Assembly (NCBI GenBank): GCA_947625125.1
Contig: CANQNF010000004.1
Location: forward strand, 1-64,000
Direction: 5' to 3'
Source of the DNA: an uncultured Clostridia bacterium
GTDB taxonomy: Bacteria > Bacillota > Clostridia > Oscillospirales > Ruminococcaceae
Length of the DNA: 64,000 bases
A program made the translations under genes and the position numbers. A model generated the notes under the pieces. It did not search any database, had not been told where the DNA came from, and worked only from the letters and a program-made list of their open reading frames with translations. This document shows positions 51,511 to 58,849 of the stretch, piece after piece; within the stretch, counting starts at the first letter, position 1; every line of letters starts with the position of its first letter.

Positions 51511-52896
51511 ATGAATATGACAGAAATTTTTGAATATATCGACTCGCTCGAGCAGGAAATGGTAAAAACTCTCGGGGAGCTTATCTCTTTCCCGAGCTAT
51601 CGCAGGCCGCCCGAACCCGGCGCGCCTTTCGGCATGCCTGCAAGAAAATGCCTCGATCGGGCGCTTGAAATATGCCGAAGTATCGGCCTTAAGACCAAAA
51701 ACATCGACGGATATGCAGGCTTAGCGCAGCTTGGCGACGGCGAGCCGGAACTCGGGATTTTGGCGCATCTCGACGTGGTGCCCGAGGGCGACGGCTGGAC
51801 CCGCGAGCCCTATTCCGCGACGGTAGAGGACGGCCTTTTGTACGGCCGAGGAGCGATGGACGACAAGGGCCCGGCGGTGTCGGTAATGTATGCATTAAAG
51901 GCGCTCAAGGACATGAAAGCGCCCCTGAAAAAGCCGGTGGAGCTTATTCTGGGCACGGACGAGGAGTGCGGTTCGGGGGATCTCGAATACTTTAAGACCA
52001 AGGAAAAATTCCCGGAAAAGCTTTTCACTCCCGACGCAAGCTATCCGCTGATAAACATCGAAAAGGGCCGCATTATGGCCGGTTTTTCGGCAGACTGCCC
52101 GTCCGAAATGCTTTTAGAACTCCACGGCGGCAGGACCGTGAACGCCGTTCCGGCAAGGGCGAGCGCCAAGGTAAAGGGCGTTAATGCCGAAGTTATAGCC
52201 GACGTTATTAAGGGCATGGACGTAAATGCCGAATTCTCGCTTTCCGAGAATAGCGACTATGTTGAGATTTTGGCATCGGGCAAAAGCGCGCACGCCTCTA
52301 CCCCTGAATTTGGGGAAAACGCGCTCACGGCGACGCTTATGCTGCTGAATAAAATAAACTTAGACGAGCCGGCAAACAGGCTTATTTCCGGGCTTTGCAG
52401 GCTTTTCCCGCACGGGGAGACCGACGGGCGCTCGGCAGGAATTGCTCAGCGCGACGACGTTTCGGGGGCTCTGACCCTTGCTCTCAGTATTGCGGATTTT
52501 TCGGACGGCAGGATAACGGGCGCTATGGATATAAGATTTCCGGTCTGCGGCAGCGTCGGCGGTATCGGCGAGAGCCTTGGCAGGGCGCTGCGCGATTCGG
52601 GTTTTAAGCCGAAAATTCAGGGCGTTGAGCCGCATTGCGTGTCGTCCGACAGCCCGTTCGTCCGGGAGCTTTTGGCGGCCTACGAGGCCGTGACCGGGGA
52701 AAAGGGCGAGCCGTTTGCGATAGGCGGCGGGACCTACGTCCACGGCACTCCGGGAGGGGTCGCGTTCGGCTGCGAGGTCGACGGCGAGGACAACCGCATC
52801 CACGGCGCCGACGAATTTATCCGCATAGAAGCCCTGAAAACCAACGCGAAAATTTTTGCAGAAGCGATAGTAAGGGTGTGCGGAGTAAATGAATAA
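51511..52896 (+). CDS. PepV/Sapep-like M20 dipeptidase
   Basis: The protein has 461 residues. LGELISFPSYRR, then LAHLDVVPEGDGWTREPYSA (metal His), YGRGAMDDKGPAVSVMYALK (bridging Asp), LGTDEECGSGD (catalytic/metal Glu), a lid domain, and a final TYVHGTPGGVAFG and RIHGADEFIRIEALKTNAKI (metal His). It is a Zn dipeptidase for peptide use. It begins 2 bp after the pullulanase stop with AAAGGA as RBS, so is co-transcribed. Confidence 0.9.
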   Translation: MNMTEIFEYIDSLEQEMVKTLGELISFPSYRRPPEPGAPFGMPARKCLDRALEICRSIGLKTKNIDGYAGLAQLGDGEPELGILAHLDVVPEGDGWTREPYSATVEDGLLYGRGAMDDKGPAVSVMYALKALKDMKAPLKKPVELILGTDEECGSGDLEYFKTKEKFPEKLFTPDASYPLINIEKGRIMAGFSADCPSEMLLELHGGRTVNAVPARASAKVKGVNAEVIADVIKGMDVNAEFSLSENSDYVEILASGKSAHASTPEFGENALTATLMLLNKINLDEPANRLISGLCRLFPHGETDGRSAGIAQRDDVSGALTLALSIADFSDGRITGAMDIRFPVCGSVGGIGESLGRALRDSGFKPKIQGVEPHCVSSDSPFVRELLAAYEAVTGEKGEPFAIGGGTYVHGTPGGVAFGCEVDGEDNRIHGADEFIRIEALKTNAKIFAEAIVRVCGVNE

Positions 52897-52910
52897 GACT
52901 TAAAATCCTA

Positions 52911-52939
52911 TTTACATTTCCCTCAAAATGATGTATAAT
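52911..52939 (+). promoter_or_regulatory. Promoter of the DUF308 gene
   Basis: TTTACA (52911-52916), 17 bp, TATAAT (52934-52939); AGGAGAT RBS before ATG 52971. Confidence 0.75.
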
Positions 52940-52970
52940 AATTGCAATAAAACTTAAGGAGATGTTTTAA

Positions 52971-53588
52971 ATGAAGCCTCGCTCTGTCGCTCCTATGAAA
53001 ATTGCAAAATTCGGTTATCTTATCATGTCGCTGCTTTTGATAGCCGCCGGCGTCGTCTGCATAGCCGTGCCGGGGGTCTCCGCCAAAGTTATCGGCATAA
53101 TCGTCGGCATTTCGCTCATTATTTTCGGCATAATCCGCCTCATCGGCTTCTTCTGCCGCGACCCCTACCGCTTGGCGTTCCGGTACGACCTTGAGTGCGG
53201 CATACTCATGCTCATTCTGGGCATAGTCATCCTCATCAGCCCCGAAAGCCTCATGAACTATCTGAGCATCGCCCTCGGGGTATCAGCGCTTATCGACGGG
53301 CTGTTTAAGATACGTGTGGCACGTGATTCCAAGGAATTCGGCGTGGACAGCTGGTGGCTGATACTAATAATGGCGATAATCACCGTCGTGGCCGGGACTG
53401 CCCTTATATTCGACTGTGCGGCAGGCGCTGCACTTCTGACGGTATTTCTCGGCATATCTCTTCTCAGCGAGGGGATACTCAACATCTGCACCGTAGTCGC
53501 CACAGTTATCATCGTCAAAAATCAGCAGCCCGACGTCATAGAAACGACGTTCACCGACGGCGGCACGCCCGACGAAAGCGAAGAATAA
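52971..53588 (+). CDS. DUF308/HdeD-like membrane protein
   Basis: The 205-residue protein has six transmembrane helices in three pairs (GYLIMSLLLIAAGVVCIAVP, IIGIIVGISLIIFGIIRLIG, LECGILMLILGIVILISPES and so on), the repeating pattern of DUF308/HdeD. HdeD is linked to acid stress in E. coli; the role in Clostridia is unknown. It has its own promoter and a hydrophilic acidic tail (TDGGTPDESEE). Confidence 0.85.
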   Translation: MKPRSVAPMKIAKFGYLIMSLLLIAAGVVCIAVPGVSAKVIGIIVGISLIIFGIIRLIGFFCRDPYRLAFRYDLECGILMLILGIVILISPESLMNYLSIALGVSALIDGLFKIRVARDSKEFGVDSWWLILIMAIITVVAGTALIFDCAAGAALLTVFLGISLLSEGILNICTVVATVIIVKNQQPDVIETTFTDGGTPDESEE

Positions 53589-53603
53589 ATAACGGTAAGA
53601 CGG

Positions 53604-53824
53604 AAAAAGCAGGCTCTTGGAGCCCCTCTGAGATAAGAAAACAAGCGTGCCCTGTGGGCACTGCGAAGCACCGCATAGTCGCTCAAAGCTGCCGGATTCA
53701 AGGCGGCGGCTCGCACGCACTCCTTTGTGGAATGCAAGAGCCGCCAACGATGAAGATGGCGGCTTTGAGTCAGATTATGCGGGCTTGTTTTCTTATGGAA
53801 GAGGGGCTAATAGTCTGCTTTTTT
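53604..53824. other. Rod-shaped structured element between convergent genes, candidate ncRNA or MITE
   Basis: The two ends pair over most of their length: AAAAAGCAG with CTGCTTTTT, AGCCCCTCT with AGAGGGGCT, ATAAGAAAACAAGC with GCTTGTTTTCTTAT, CCGCATA with TATGCGG-like TTATGCGG, and CTCAAAGC with GCTTTGAG. Internal loops separate these stems. The 5' side carries a small hairpin GTGCCC-TGT-GGGCAC, and the centre forms GGCGGCTC/GAGCCGCC. A T run ends it on the plus strand. No ORF of interest lies within. Confidence 0.6.
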
Positions 53825-53846
53825 GCATGTGACATAAAATCGGGAT

Positions 53847-54311
53847 TTACAGTAGTTTTTCTAATTCATCAAGCAGCTTTCGCTTTATATCCGCGAGTTC
53901 TTCCTCACCGGGTCTGCTGTCATCGGAATACATCTTTTCCATAGGATACCACCAAACAGGGCCTCTGCCGTTATTCCCATAGTTTTCAATGTCGCCGCTG
54001 ACCCTTGGAAATAAATGCCAATGAAGATGAGAGTCGCCCATACCGAGCAGTTCATAGTTTATCTTTTCCGCGCCAAAAGCCTTTGACACGGCTTCGGCAA
54101 CTATCGTCATTTCTTCAAGGAACTTTGCCCTCTCGGAAAGGTCAAGATGGAACAACTCGGTTTTTTCTTCATGGTGCTTATAAAGAAACAGAGTATAGCC
54201 ATAGAAATGCTGATTATCGCCTATCACCACATACCCCGTTTCAAGCTCCTTTACAAAATATGGGTTAGCGCCTTTTTTTATCATTTCAATTCGTTCACAT
54301 ATCAGGCACAT
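53847..54311 (-). CDS. HIT-family nucleotide-binding hydrolase
   Basis: The protein has 154 residues. The N-terminus MCLICERIEMIKKG resembles HIT proteins with a CxxC start; FHLDLSERAKFLEEM is the usual helix. The histidine triad is DSHLHWHLFPR (H-x-H-x-H). HIT enzymes hydrolyse dinucleoside polyphosphates or aminoacyl-AMP-like substrates. It lies downstream of htpG on the same strand with 48 bp between, so is possibly co-transcribed. Confidence 0.9.
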   Translation of the reverse strand: MCLICERIEMIKKGANPYFVKELETGYVVIGDNQHFYGYTLFLYKHHEEKTELFHLDLSERAKFLEEMTIVAEAVSKAFGAEKINYELLGMGDSHLHWHLFPRVSGDIENYGNNGRGPVWWYPMEKMYSDDSRPGEEELADIKRKLLDELEKLL

Positions 54312-54359
54312 AACTATTTCCCGTAAGCCCTCGCTTTCCCGATTCCCGCATTGTCCGTC

Positions 54360-56237
54360 TCACACCATCAGCTCGGATACGAGCCTTGTGAACTCCTCGG
54401 GGTCGTCTATCTCAAGCCCCGAGAGGAGTCTTGCCTGCGCGCCCAAAAGTTTGCAATACTTTGCGCATTTGTCCTTGTCGCTGGCGAAAAGCTCCTTTAT
54501 TTTCGCGGTGACGGGGTGGCCGGAGTTTATCTCCAAAACCAAAGAAGCTGCGAGGCTTCCGTCCGCCTCCGGCATTTTCGAGAGCACCTTTGCCATCTCG
54601 ATGCTCATGCCTCCCTCCGAGGACAGCGCGGCCGGATGGTCGCCGAGAGACGCGGAGAATTTTACCGAATTGAGCCCGCCGGCGCTCTCCTTGATGAAAT
54701 CAAGAAGCTCCTTTTCCGACTCGTTTTCCTCTTTCAGCTTCTTCGACTCCTCCTCGGTCGTGAGGTCGAGCTCGTCAGTCGCGACGTTTACGAATTTTTT
54801 GTCATCATAGCTCATCAGCGTCTGCAATGTGAACTCGTCCACGTCCTCGGTGAGAAGCAGCAGCTCATACCCCTTTGCCTTGACGGCGGCCGCCTGGGGC
54901 AGCCTCATCGCCTTTTCCGGAGTGTCGCCGCAGGCATAGTAGATAGCCTTTTGCTCGGACGGCATCCTGTCGATATATTCCTTAAGAGTAGAATATTTCA
55001 TCTCATTCGAGGTTATGAACATGACAAGATCCTTAAGCTGGTCCTTGTGCATGCCGTAGTCGGAATACACGCCGAATTTAAGCTGTGAGCCGAACGCCTT
55101 ATAGAATGTCTCATACTTTTCGCGGTCGGCCTCCATGAGCTTTAAAAGCTCGCTCTTTATCTTCTTTTCTACGGCTTTCGCTATGGTTTTCAGCTGATGG
55201 TCCTGCTGAAGCGTTTCACGGGAAATGTTTAAAGATATGTCGGAGCTGTCTATAACGCCTTTGACGAAGCTGAAATAGTCCGGCAGGGCGTCGGCGCAGC
55301 GCTCCATGATCATGACCCCGCTTGAATATAATGTAAGACCCTTTTCATAGTTTTTGGAATAGTAGTCGATAGGCGCATGCGATGGTATAAAGAGCATGGC
55401 GGTATACTCGACGGCGCCCTCCTGGCGGTAGTGGATGACCTTAAGAGGGGCCTCGTAGTCGTAGTATTTCTGGCTGTAGAAGCTCTTGTATTCCTCCTCC
55501 GTGACTTCTGCGGGCTGCTTTTTCCAGACCGGGGTCATCGAATTGAGGGTCCTGCGCTCTATTACCTTTTCGGTCTTGCCCTCCTCGCCCTCGACCGGCT
55601 TTTCGGTCTCGAAGTCCATCCTTATCGGGTGGTGGATAAAGTCGGAGTATTTCTTTACCAGCCTCTGGACGGTGTACTGCTCCAAAAACTCACAGTAATC
55701 CTCTTCCTCGGTATCGGGCTTGATGTGCAGGACTATCTCGGTGCCGACGGTATCTTTTTCGCAGGGTTCAAGGGTATAGCCGTCCACGCCCTCGGATTCC
55801 CACCTGTAGGCGGTATCAGCGCCGTAGACCTTAGAAGTAACCGTGACCCTGTCGGCGACCATGAATGCGGAGTAAAATCCCACGCCGAACTGGCCGATGA
55901 TGTCGACGTTGTCGGAGCTGTTTTCGTTTTTGAAATCGAGCGAGCCGCTCTTGGCGATGGTTCCGAGGTTGTTTTCAAGCTCCTCGGCAGTCATTCCGCA
56001 GCCGTTGTCGGAGACGGTGAGTGTGCCGGCGTCCTTGTCGGTTTTGATGAATATTTCGTACTCATCCCGATTCAGGCCGGATTCAGGCTCGGTGAGGGAG
56101 CGGAAGTAGCGCTTGTCGATAGCGTCGGAGGCGTTAGAGATAAGCTCTCTCAAAAAGATCTCGCGGTTGGTGTAGATCGAGTTGATCATCATGTCCAAAA
56201 GCTTTTTCGATTCAGTTTTAAACTGTTTCTTTTTCAT
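54360..56237 (-). CDS. htpG: Chaperone HtpG (bacterial Hsp90)
   Basis: The protein has 625 residues, normal length. The GHKL ATPase domain has LRELISNASDAIDK, VSDNGCGMTAEELENNLGTI, and GQFGVGFYSAFMVADRVTV (lid and glycine loop). The middle domain contains SDISLNISRETLQQDHQLKT, and the C-terminal dimerisation domain ends EIDDPEEFTRLVSELMV. It is an ATP-driven cytoplasmic chaperone. AAAGGAGAG precedes ATG 56237. The AT-rich upstream region (56240-56330) would hold the promoter; no CIRCE repeat was seen. Confidence 0.97.
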   Translation of the reverse strand: MKKKQFKTESKKLLDMMINSIYTNREIFLRELISNASDAIDKRYFRSLTEPESGLNRDEYEIFIKTDKDAGTLTVSDNGCGMTAEELENNLGTIAKSGSLDFKNENSSDNVDIIGQFGVGFYSAFMVADRVTVTSKVYGADTAYRWESEGVDGYTLEPCEKDTVGTEIVLHIKPDTEEEDYCEFLEQYTVQRLVKKYSDFIHHPIRMDFETEKPVEGEEGKTEKVIERRTLNSMTPVWKKQPAEVTEEEYKSFYSQKYYDYEAPLKVIHYRQEGAVEYTAMLFIPSHAPIDYYSKNYEKGLTLYSSGVMIMERCADALPDYFSFVKGVIDSSDISLNISRETLQQDHQLKTIAKAVEKKIKSELLKLMEADREKYETFYKAFGSQLKFGVYSDYGMHKDQLKDLVMFITSNEMKYSTLKEYIDRMPSEQKAIYYACGDTPEKAMRLPQAAAVKAKGYELLLLTEDVDEFTLQTLMSYDDKKFVNVATDELDLTTEEESKKLKEENESEKELLDFIKESAGGLNSVKFSASLGDHPAALSSEGGMSIEMAKVLSKMPEADGSLAASLVLEINSGHPVTAKIKELFASDKDKCAKYCKLLGAQARLLSGLEIDDPEEFTRLVSELMV

Positions 56238-56338
56238 GTTAAACTCTCCTTTGAAAATTTTGCGTGAAAATTTTTCGCTATATTATATTTTATCACGCTT
56301 TTTTAAAAAATCAATAGACAAAAGAGAGAAAATGTATT

Positions 56339-56539
56339 TCACTCCACCTCCCGCGGTTCTATCCCGAGGGAGCGGCAGATTTTCATCACAAGATCGAATC
56401 CCGAGCCCGATATCCCCCGGTCCAAAACCGTCATCAGCGTAGAATACGGGATATCCGTCTGCCTCGAAAACTCCCGAAGACTCGGGTACCTGTCTAAAAT
56501 CATGAACCGAAGCTTAAGCTCCCTCTCGCCCTCGCTCAT
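56339..56539 (-). CDS. Small HTH protein coupled to the DeoR regulator
   Basis: The 66-residue protein has MILDRYPSLREFSRQTDIPY and STLMTVLDRGISGSGFDLVM, which form a Cro/XRE-like helix-turn-helix. It overlaps the DeoR stop by 4 bp (ATGA), so it is translated after the regulator. Its target is unknown. Confidence 0.7.
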   Translation of the reverse strand: MSEGERELKLRFMILDRYPSLREFSRQTDIPYSTLMTVLDRGISGSGFDLVMKICRSLGIEPREVE

Positions 56540-57354
56540 TCGTCCTCCCTCGCCGTAATAACGCTGATCCCCGAGCCTGAGATCTCCTCGACAAGCGCTT
56601 CGTCGGCCGTCCAGTCGGTGATCATCTCGTCAAATTCTTCGGCCCCGCAGACCCTTAAAAAGCTGTCATGACCGATCTTTTTTCCGGGCATGAGAAGTAT
56701 TTTTCTTTTACTGTTTTTCAGGATCTCGCGCTGAAACGCCGCCGTTTCGCCGCTTCCGTTTGAAAGCCCAAAGCCGAGACTGAGGCCGCCGCCCGTGATG
56801 AAACAAATGTCAAAACGAAATTTCCCGGCATTCTCGACGGCCGTCGGGTCGACGACAGACCCCGACCGCCGCATTTTTCCGCCGATGATATAAACGTCAA
56901 TATTTGAAAACGCCCTCAGATCGCTCGCCAGGTCCGCCGAATTCACCACGACGGTGTAGTAAAAATCCATCGGCAAAAACCTAAGCATTAAATGCCCGAA
57001 AGACCCGCCGGTCAGGTAAATACTGTCATTTTCTTTGACATAGCACGCCGCTTTTTTTGCGATGGCAAGGTACTCGGGAAAGACCGGCTGGCTCGCAAAA
57101 TTCCGGGGCGCCGGAGGCCTCACCGAGACCTGTCCGCTGTCGGGAAGCGGCCGGATAGCTCCGCCGTGGGTCCGCTTGCAGAGCCCGTCGCGCTCAAGGG
57201 CTTCGAGGTCGCGTCGTGCAGTCTCGCGGCTCACCCCGAACATCTCCTGGATTTTCGGGATGGAAATGCTGCCCTCTGAGGCGATTATGCCGGCGATAAT
57301 GCGCTGGCGCTCCTCCATAAATATCTGCTGATTTTCGTTTACTGTATTTTCCAT
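56536..57354 (-). CDS. DeoR-family transcription regulator
   Basis: The protein has 272 residues. The HTH is ISIPKIQEMFGVSRETARRD with LERDGLCKRTHGGAIRP, the DeoR signature. The DeoRC sensor domain has VKENDSIYLTGGSFGHLMLR, VVNSADLASDLRAFSNIDVY and a phosphosugar-binding region with SKRKILLMPGKKIGHDSFLR. It likely responds to a sugar phosphate. Start ATG 57354 has AGGAG 8 bp upstream; the longer frame to 57507 crosses promoter-like DNA. Divergent from secG. Confidence 0.85.
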   Translation of the reverse strand: MENTVNENQQIFMEERQRIIAGIIASEGSISIPKIQEMFGVSRETARRDLEALERDGLCKRTHGGAIRPLPDSGQVSVRPPAPRNFASQPVFPEYLAIAKKAACYVKENDSIYLTGGSFGHLMLRFLPMDFYYTVVVNSADLASDLRAFSNIDVYIIGGKMRRSGSVVDPTAVENAGKFRFDICFITGGGLSLGFGLSNGSGETAAFQREILKNSKRKILLMPGKKIGHDSFLRVCGAEEFDEMITDWTADEALVEEISGSGISVITAREDE

Positions 57355-57535
57355 TTTTATTCTCCTTTTCTTGCAGCAGTGTGCGTTTATCTGTATTTTC
57401 GGGCCCGATGAGCAAATTATAGCACATATTTGCACATAAGTCAACACAATCGCAGGTCGGGATCGCGTATTTTTGTGCGGTAAGAGCCGCTCCCCTCCCC
57501 CAAACAAAAACCCGGTAAAATTTTTGAAAAAAGGG

Positions 57536-57564
57536 TTGCATTTTTTTGCGGGATGTGCTATACT
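57536..57564 (+). promoter_or_regulatory. Promoter of secG
   Basis: TTGCAT (57536-57541), 17 bp, TATACT (57559-57564); ATG at 57605 with GGAGGAATTC ahead. Confidence 0.75.
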
Positions 57565-57604
57565 TATAAAGATTCAATTTTCGTATTCTTTGGAGGAATT
57601 CTAA

Positions 57605-57856
57605 ATGACAGCAGTAAACATCATAAGCGGCATTATCCTCGTTATTGCGAGCGTGCTGATTATTTTACTCGTTCTTTTCAGCGACACCCGCAACTCCGGC
57701 ATCAGCTCCGCGATCGGCGGCTCGCAGGAAAGCTTCTTCGGCAAGAACAGCGGCAACACCCGCGAGGCCAAGATGGACAGAATAACAAAAATTTCCGTCG
57801 TCGTCTTCTTCATCGTCGCGCTCGTCGTAAACGTTGTTTCCGCTTATCTGGGATGA
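57605..57856 (+). CDS. secG: Protein translocase subunit SecG
   Basis: The 83-residue protein has two transmembrane helices (ISGIILVIASVLIILLVLFS and KISVVVFFIVALVVNVVSAY) joined by the typical SecG loop GISSAIGGSQESFFGKNSGN. It supports the SecYEG channel. A hairpin follows at 57864, possibly a partial terminator before the next genes. Confidence 0.93.
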   Translation: MTAVNIISGIILVIASVLIILLVLFSDTRNSGISSAIGGSQESFFGKNSGNTREAKMDRITKISVVVFFIVALVVNVVSAYLG

Positions 57857-57863
57857 CAAAACG

Positions 57864-57895
57864 GCCGCTCCCTTTTCGGAGCGGCATTTTTCCTT
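57864..57895 (+). terminator. Terminator or attenuator after secG
   Basis: GCCGCTCC and GGAGCGGC with a 4-5 nt loop, then ATTTTTCC. The downstream small gene and ung have no separate promoter that I can see, so read-through is likely. Confidence 0.7.
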
Positions 57896-57908
57896 TTGGA
57901 GGTATCTT

Positions 57909-58007
57909 ATGAAAAAGACCCTGATAGTAAGAATCGCGGTCATAGCCCTGGCGGTCTTGATGGTCGTCGGCGTGATCGCGTCGAGCGTTTATTACGCGTT
58001 TATTTGA
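57909..58007 (+). CDS. 32-residue single-pass membrane peptide
   Basis: It reads MKKTLIVRIAVIALAVLMVV then GVIASSVYYAFI. It is a positively charged start and one hydrophobic helix. RBS TTGGAGG lies 5 bp ahead, and its stop abuts the ung start (TGACATG). Such synthaxin- or signal-like peptides are often missed. Function unknown. Confidence 0.6.
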   Translation: MKKTLIVRIAVIALAVLMVVGVIASSVYYAFI

Positions 58008-58008
58008 C

Positions 58009-58686
58009 ATGGCCGCTCCGAAAATAGGCGGCGGTTGGGATGAAATTATCGGCGGCGAATTTGAAAAGCCGTACTATCTTAATCTTCGGGAATTTCTTAT
58101 GACAGAGTACCGCACGAAAGAAATTTACCCCGGAATGTACGACATTTTCAACGCCCTGAAGCTCACGCCGTATGACAAAATAAAAGCGGTAATTCTCGGG
58201 CAGGACCCCTACCACGAGCCCGGACAGGCGCACGGCCTTAGTTTTTCTGTGCGTGAGGGGACGGAGCTGCCGCCGTCATTAAAAAATATTTATAAGGAGC
58301 TTTCGGACGACGTCGGGATACCGCCCGCTCGTACGGGAAACCTGACCCCTTGGGCGGAGCAGGGCGTGCTACTCATGAACACGGTGCTCACCGTCCGCCG
58401 AGGGCAGGCGAATTCCCACCGCGGAATGGGCTGGGAGACGTTCACCGACGAGGTGATAAAGGCCGTAAACCGCCGTGAGAAGCCGGTCGCGTTTATTTTA
58501 TGGGGCGCGAATGCAAGAAGCAAGAAGCCGCTCATCACAAACCCCGTCCACGGGATATTTGAGAGCGCCCATCCGAGCCCGCTTTCGGCATACGGGGGAT
58601 TTTTCGGCTCGCGTGTGTTTTCAAAGGTGAACAGGTTTTTGCTGGAAAACGAGATCCCGCCCATCGACTGGAGAGTGGAAAAGTAG
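58009..58686 (+). CDS. ung: Uracil-DNA glycosylase, family 1
   Basis: The protein has 225 residues. VILGQDPYHEPGQAHGLSFS holds the catalytic Asp (GQDPYH near 65), LLMNTVLTVRRGQANSHRGM and AHPSPLSAYGG hold the HPSPLS motif near 187. It removes uracil from DNA in base-excision repair. It is translationally linked to the small membrane peptide upstream. Confidence 0.96.
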   Translation: MAAPKIGGGWDEIIGGEFEKPYYLNLREFLMTEYRTKEIYPGMYDIFNALKLTPYDKIKAVILGQDPYHEPGQAHGLSFSVREGTELPPSLKNIYKELSDDVGIPPARTGNLTPWAEQGVLLMNTVLTVRRGQANSHRGMGWETFTDEVIKAVNRREKPVAFILWGANARSKKPLITNPVHGIFESAHPSPLSAYGGFFGSRVFSKVNRFLLENEIPPIDWRVEK

Positions 58687-58849
58687 GGGGGAATTTTGTC
58701 TTAGGCCAGGGAAAAGCCGGCTCAAAATCCCCCTAAACCCACCCCGCCGCCGACACGCGATGTGCCGACGGCGGTTTAACTTTTTTCTTTATTTGCCCGG
58801 GAGCCGGACCGTCATCGCTTTCCGGTCGCTTTCCGCTTTCGAGCGGCCC

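Noticed and set aside
54351-55088. 245-residue plus-strand ORF opposite htpG
   Set aside because: It is an antisense shadow of htpG codons; htpG is complete and conserved.
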